Source of the DNA: Caldisericia bacterium
GTDB lineage: Bacteria; Caldisericota; Caldisericia; UBA6126
Length of the DNA stretch: 10,486 bases
NCBI GenBank assembly: GCA_028708485.1
Contig: JAQVYZ010000017.1
Span: forward strand, 1-10,486
Direction: 5' to 3'
Below, piece by piece: positions 7,618-10,486 of the stretch. Within the stretch, counting starts at the first letter, position 1; every line of letters begins with the position of its first letter. The position numbers and the translations under genes were made by a program. The notes below the pieces were generated by a model. That model did not search any database. It had not been told where the DNA came from and saw nothing but the letters and a program-made list of their open reading frames with translations.

Positions 7618-7684
7618 TGATTTTTTCCATTATTTTCACAGGGATAATCAAAGTACGATTAAAAGCTTATTGTGTCAGGACTAT

Positions 7685-7849
7685 CTAACTATTTTGAGAT
7701 GAAAACTTGCATAGGGTGGATCTTAGGTATTTTTTCAGATGATCTTCCAGCAGGTAAATACTCTTTCTTGATTTTTCATCTCCTGCATGATATTCTTTTC
7801 GTACAATGCCTAATGAAATTAGCGTCTGCAAATAAATACGAGGCATCAT
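7685..7849 (-). pseudogene. Relic of an AAA ATPase C-terminal winged-helix segment (DUF234-type), 54 codons
   Basis: The minus-strand frame from ATG 7849 to TAG 7685 encodes 54 residues. Residues 5-35 read IYLQTLISLGIVRKEY, then HAGDEKSRKSIYLLED. This closely resembles the winged-helix/linker part of the archaeal-type AAA ATPases that precede a DUF234 domain (pattern YLxTLxSLGIVxKE...EKxSRKxIYxxxD). The expected continuation, an aromatic FRFWYRF-like block, is absent and the frame ends soon after. Upstream in the same frame there is a stop (TAA) six codons before the ATG, and no ATPase motifs are present. I read it as the decayed remnant of a deleted gene. The match is from memory of the family pattern, so identity is moderately sure; a small unrelated winged-helix ORF is the alternative. 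Confidence 0.45.
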
Positions 7850-7857
7850 ATCAATAA

Positions 7858-7879
7858 TTACTTAAACATGGTTAAGTAA
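7858..7879. repeat. 8-bp inverted repeat TTACTTAA/TTAAGTAA
   Basis: Perfect 8-bp arms at 7858-7865 and 7872-7879 with a 6-base centre (ACATGG). It is not followed by a clear T run on either strand. It could be a protein-binding site or a chance AT-rich palindrome. Confidence 0.5.
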
Positions 7880-7910
7880 ATCACGTTATAGTAAAAAAAT
7901 ATTTTGTCGC

Positions 7911-7930
7911 AAAGGGACGTAGCCTTTTTT
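7911..7930 (+). terminator. Weak terminator-like hairpin
   Basis: AAAGG (7911-7915) pairs with CCTTT (7923-7927) around a 7-base loop, and the T run continues to 7930. The stem is only 5 bp and no plus-strand gene ends just upstream, so it may be a leftover of a deleted gene or not functional. Confidence 0.25.
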
Positions 7931-8119
7931 ACATTTATTTCCTTCATATAGAGAAATACAATACAGCTTAAAGATTTGAAAGATCGCGCCAGGCAGAGAT
8001 AACCTGCAACCACACAGGGGTACTTTTTTATGGTTCATCTGACTCTTAGTATTATCCGCAAAGTCTTATACAATAAGGGTACCCAACAACCCCGTGGAAA
8101 ATCATTTTTATGATTGACT

Positions 8120-8158
8120 TTTCACGTGAAACAGGTAACTTTTTACAATATATTGTAA
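8120..8158 (+). promoter_or_regulatory. Candidate promoter of the cyclophilin gene, embedded in two palindromes
   Basis: TTCACG (8121-8126, 4 of 6 to -35) and TACAAT (8144-8149, 5 of 6 to -10) are 17 bp apart. The -35 lies inside the 12-bp perfect palindrome TTTCACGTGAAA (8120-8131), and the -10 inside the 16-bp perfect palindrome TTACAATATATTGTAA (8143-8158). The predicted start near 8156 fits a short leader before the ribosome site at 8161-8170. Palindromes over both promoter elements suggest a dimeric repressor or activator site, but I cannot assign a regulator. Confidence 0.4.
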
Positions 8159-8175
8159 TTAAGGATGGTGTTAAT

Positions 8176-9204
8176 TTGAAAAAGTTTAGTGTTGTATTGA
8201 TGATAGTATGCTTTATAAGCATTGCATTAATAGGTTGTCAGAAAAAAGCACAGGACCCCGGACAGGCACTATTAGGAACCTGGATCGGTAAAGACGAGAT
8301 GATGGGAAATGTGGAATTTACAAAGGATATGAAATTTAGAATCTTTGATAATTCCGGTGCTTATGATGATTTAGCGACATATGCGCTTCTACCCGACGGG
8401 AAACTCACTATTACGTTCGAAGGGCAGACCAATAATTTTCAGTATGAGATCAAAGATAATCAGCTGAAAATCTTCACTTTGCCAACAGCAGAAAACCAGG
8501 CTGCACAAACACTTGAATTCACGAAAGCATCAAAAAGCGACCTAGACAAGCTTATGAAAACAATCGAAGAGAACAAAAAGAAAACCCAGGAAGGGCAAGG
8601 GACCGAAACAGTACAGGAAGAGGAGACTACTATGCCAAAAGCTTCTGATGACATTGTTGTGTTTGAAACCACGATGGGCACTTTTAAGATTGAGCTTTAT
8701 CCTGAAGTCGCCCCAAAAACAGTGCAGAATTTCTACTCTTTGGTGAATGACGGTTTTTACAACGGGATCATTTTTCACCGTGTCATACCGGATTTCGTGA
8801 TCCAATGGGGTGGCGTTCGTGAAGATGGTAGCCCGAAGAATTCCGCCAACACATTCGAAGACGAGATCAACCCAACCGCACTCGGTTTATCCAAGGAAGC
8901 GATTGCAGCTAATGAAAAAAAAGGATATAAATATAATTACACCCTTCCTTCTATTAAGCTGATGTACGGAGTATTAGCGATGGCGAATGCCGGACCCAAT
9001 ACCAATGGTTCACAAGTCTTTGTGATTACGAGAAAAGATGGCACAGAATCGTTAAATGGCAAACATACCGGTTTCGGGAAAGTCATTGAAGGGATGGATA
9101 TTGTCGAGAAAATTCAGAATGTAAAAACCATAGATCCCGCCAAACAAAATGATCAGCCTGTAGAGAATATCGTGATCAAAAAGGCTTATGTAACCAAACG
9201 ATAA
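8176..9204 (+). CDS. Lipoprotein cyclophilin-type peptidyl-prolyl cis-trans isomerase with N-terminal small beta domain
   Basis: 342 residues from TTG 8176. This start is preferred over the in-frame ATG 8110 because it follows AAGGATGGTG (8161-8170) and gives a clean signal peptide with lipobox LIGC (Cys21); the longer start would bury it and would overlap the likely promoter. Residues 32-103 form a small beta-rich domain (LLGTWIG..., then repeated strand-like segments) resembling lipocalin-like lipoprotein modules. A charged linker follows (about 118-157). Residues 160-340 are the cyclophilin catalytic domain: FHRVIPDFVIQWG (200-212) with the catalytic Arg202, then GVLAMANAGPNTNGSQVFVI (265-284) and LNGKHTGFGKV (293-303). 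About 30 extra residues sit between FEDE and GVLAMANAG, as I recall for clostridial members. It should catalyse proline isomerisation in exported proteins outside the membrane. The lipid kinase gene follows after 5 bp and is probably cotranscribed. Confidence 0.93.
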   Translation: MKKFSVVLMIVCFISIALIGCQKKAQDPGQALLGTWIGKDEMMGNVEFTKDMKFRIFDNSGAYDDLATYALLPDGKLTITFEGQTNNFQYEIKDNQLKIFTLPTAENQAAQTLEFTKASKSDLDKLMKTIEENKKKTQEGQGTETVQEEETTMPKASDDIVVFETTMGTFKIELYPEVAPKTVQNFYSLVNDGFYNGIIFHRVIPDFVIQWGGVREDGSPKNSANTFEDEINPTALGLSKEAIAANEKKGYKYNYTLPSIKLMYGVLAMANAGPNTNGSQVFVITRKDGTESLNGKHTGFGKVIEGMDIVEKIQNVKTIDPAKQNDQPVENIVIKKAYVTKR

Positions 9205-9209
9205 CTCTT

Positions 9210-10082
9210 ATGCCGGATCGTTCCGTAGTTTTTATCGTGAATCCAATCGCGGGGGGAGGATCTGCTAGGTCCTCCCTTCCGCTTTTTCAGGACTTCTGCA
9301 CCACCCACCACCTCCCATACGAAACCTTCGAAACACAATACCCCGGACATGCGATCAGCATTGCCCGGGATTATGCCCAAACAGAAAAAATTGTGTGCGC
9401 TGTCGGGGGAGATGGCACTGTCAATGAAGTGATGACAGGATTAATGCAAGGCTCAGCCACTCTCGCGATGCTACCCTATGGATCCGGTAACGACATAGCC
9501 GGATCGTTTCAAATCCAAAAAGAGAACGCTCTGGATTGTTTGCTGTATGGCTCTCCTACAAAAGTTGACATTGGCCAGGTGAACGATACCTACTTTCTCG
9601 GGGTGGCTTCCTGCGGGTTTGACAGCAAAGCTAATGAGATTGCGAACGGAATCCCCCGATTTATCAAAGGAGCTTTGCTTTATATTCTGGCTTTTTTAAT
9701 CACGTATATTGCCTTTGGAAACGATGAATTCACCATTACGTTGCCAGACGAGGAAATCAAAGGTCGTTGTCTGCTGGTAGCAGTGGGTAACGGAGACCGA
9801 TACGGCGGAGGGATGAAGGTCACTCCGAATGCATCCCGGTTTGATCATCTCTTTGATTTATGCCTGGTCGGCAACATCACCAAATGGGAGCTGATCACAG
9901 TCTTTCCAAGAGTTTTTAAAGGAACTCACTTGACCCATCCCAAAGTCCGATCCCTGAGAACGTCTTCTTTAACGATCCAGGGGAAAAGTTGGGTATATGC
10001 AGACGGTGAGAGAAAAACTTCTTTACCGGCCACGTATCGGATTATTCCAAATGGGATGAAAGTGTTATTGCCAGTATTATAA
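9210..10082 (+). CDS. Diacylglycerol kinase family lipid kinase (DagK/YegS-like)
   Basis: 290 residues, the usual length for single-domain bacterial lipid kinases. The N-terminal catalytic domain carries NPIAGGG (11-17), the nucleotide-binding GGDGTVNEV (66-74) and YGSGNDIA (90-97). The C-terminal beta domain has VDIGQVN (119-125), GNGDRYGGGMKVTPNAS (193-209) and the metal-site-like DGE (265-267). It should phosphorylate a membrane lipid such as diacylglycerol with ATP at the cytoplasmic face; the actual substrate cannot be read from the sequence. The ATG lies 5 bp after the cyclophilin stop, with no clear Shine-Dalgarno site in front, which points to translational coupling. A hydrophobic stretch at 152-168 may be a buried strand/helix rather than a membrane span. 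The final TAA overlaps the stop codon of the convergent gene. Confidence 0.93.
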   Translation: MPDRSVVFIVNPIAGGGSARSSLPLFQDFCTTHHLPYETFETQYPGHAISIARDYAQTEKIVCAVGGDGTVNEVMTGLMQGSATLAMLPYGSGNDIAGSFQIQKENALDCLLYGSPTKVDIGQVNDTYFLGVASCGFDSKANEIANGIPRFIKGALLYILAFLITYIAFGNDEFTITLPDEEIKGRCLLVAVGNGDRYGGGMKVTPNASRFDHLFDLCLVGNITKWELITVFPRVFKGTHLTHPKVRSLRTSSLTIQGKSWVYADGERKTSLPATYRIIPNGMKVLLPVL

Positions 10083-10486
10083 CGGGTTTTCTATCCAGTT
10101 TCCCTTCTCAAAAGTATGATAAACCTCTAGCCCGGCAGATTGAATCCATTCTTTAGCCTGATGAAAATGTTCCCCGATCTGGGACGCTTTATGCGCATCA
10201 CTGCCAATTACTACTAACGATCCGCCGAGTTGAACATACCATTTCAGAATCTCCATCGGGGGATGAGGCCTGTTCAAGGATTGTATGCCCTTTGTATTGA
10301 TTTCCAACGCTGCATGATGCAGGATTAACTGATTCAGAATCTCTTTGATTTGTTGTTCATACAAAAGAAATTCCTCAATGGTGTAAGATTGATACCGCAG
10401 GATGTAGTCTAAATGACCCAAAGCATGATAACGCTGTCCGTGCGTCACAATATAGAGCATCTCTTCAAAATAAAGGCGTAGAAACG
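10077..10486 (-). CDS. PHP-domain phosphoesterase, histidinol-phosphatase (HisJ)-like, C-terminal part (5' truncated by window)
   Basis: 135 residues are visible. The frame continues upstream of the first internal Met (10460) to the window edge as ...FLRLYFEEMLYIV, which matches the family pattern before the metal motif, so that Met is not the start. Conserved PHP elements are GHLDYILRY (metal-binding His/Asp), LEINTKG (Glu/Asn) and GSDAH (Asp/His near the C-terminus). The order and spacing fit the histidinol-phosphatase HisJ/HisK family, which dephosphorylates histidinol phosphate in histidine synthesis. Other PHP phosphoesterases share these motifs and no his genes are in view, so the substrate is not certain. 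The stop TAA (10079-10077) is contained in the palindrome TTATAA, shared with the convergent lipid kinase stop. Confidence 0.85.
   Translation of the reverse strand, partial: FLRLYFEEMLYIVTHGQRYHALGHLDYILRYQSYTIEEFLLYEQQIKEILNQLILHHAALEINTKGIQSLNRPHPPMEILKWYVQLGGSLVVIGSDAHKASQIGEHFHQAKEWIQSAGLEVYHTFEKGNWIENPL

Larger units (their letters stand above)
7618..8113. other. AT-rich intergenic stretch without an intact gene
   Basis: This stretch lies between the Rhs promoter and the upstream region of the cyclophilin gene. It holds a minus-strand gene relic (7685-7849), an inverted repeat (7858-7879) and a weak terminator-like hairpin (7911-7930). It also contains a perfect 8-bp palindrome GGGTACCC (8077-8084), just after a lone -10-like TATACAAT (8067-8074) whose -35 (TTAGTA) is poor. 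I see no tRNA, no complete riboswitch consensus and no insertion-sequence ends. Confidence 0.6.

Noticed and set aside
7672..7857. 61-codon plus-strand frame from GTG 7672
   Set aside because: It has no ribosome site and runs antisense to the better-supported ATPase relic on the minus strand.
7901..8035. Possible cyclic-di-GMP or other riboswitch upstream of the cyclophilin gene
   Set aside because: The short match GGGACGTAGCC recalls part of a GEMM motif, but the paired regions and tetraloop receptor parts are absent. The likely promoter also lies downstream of it.

Overview
The window looks like a chromosomal segment from a low-to-mid GC Gram-positive bacterium (Bacillota). A clostridial lineage such as the Peptococcaceae/Desulfitobacteriaceae is my best guess, not a proven assignment. 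The evidence is purine-rich Shine-Dalgarno sites (GGAGGG, AGGAG), a likely TTG start, two lipoprotein signal peptides, a 'copper amine oxidase-like' domain on a secreted protein, and a wall-associated-type Rhs protein with an N-terminal export signal.

Layout. Bases 1-1476 (+) hold the 3' part of a large exported multidomain protein: the end of an FN3 domain, three bacterial Ig-like domains and a C-terminal copper-amine-oxidase-N-like domain. Bases 1599-2951 (-) encode a very AT-rich lipoprotein that is probably a beta-propeller. Bases 2943-3066 hold an unusual repeat cluster, made of a 29-bp tandem repeat that duplicates the lipoprotein gene's ribosome site and start codon, joined to a 70-bp near-perfect palindrome. 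Bases 3074-7384 (-) encode a 1436-residue exported Rhs/YD-repeat protein. It has a consensus-like promoter and a leader of about 200 nt. Bases 7618-8113 have no intact gene; they contain a short relic resembling the C-terminal part of a DUF234-type AAA ATPase, an inverted repeat and a weak terminator-like hairpin. Bases 8176-9204 (+) encode a cyclophilin-type peptidyl-prolyl isomerase lipoprotein. A lipid kinase of the diacylglycerol kinase/YegS family follows 5 bp later (9210-10082). Its stop codon interlocks with that of a convergent PHP-domain (histidinol-phosphatase-like) gene that runs off the right edge.

Most interesting region. The last ~175 codons of the Rhs gene (3074 to about 3600) average 36% GC by direct count. 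The core just upstream of the step is about 50%, and the lipoprotein gene immediately downstream is more AT-rich still. A GC-richer Rhs core followed by an AT-rich tip and an AT-rich small downstream gene is the layout known for polymorphic Rhs toxin tip/immunity cassettes. Here the tip carries a cysteine cluster and a long glycine-rich hydrophobic segment, and the candidate partner is a lipoprotein. The canonical DPxG core-end motif is not visible, so this is a hypothesis and not an established toxin. The repeat cluster between the two genes gives two back-to-back 9-residue mini-ORFs that lead stop-into-start to the lipoprotein, which suggests translational coupling or control.
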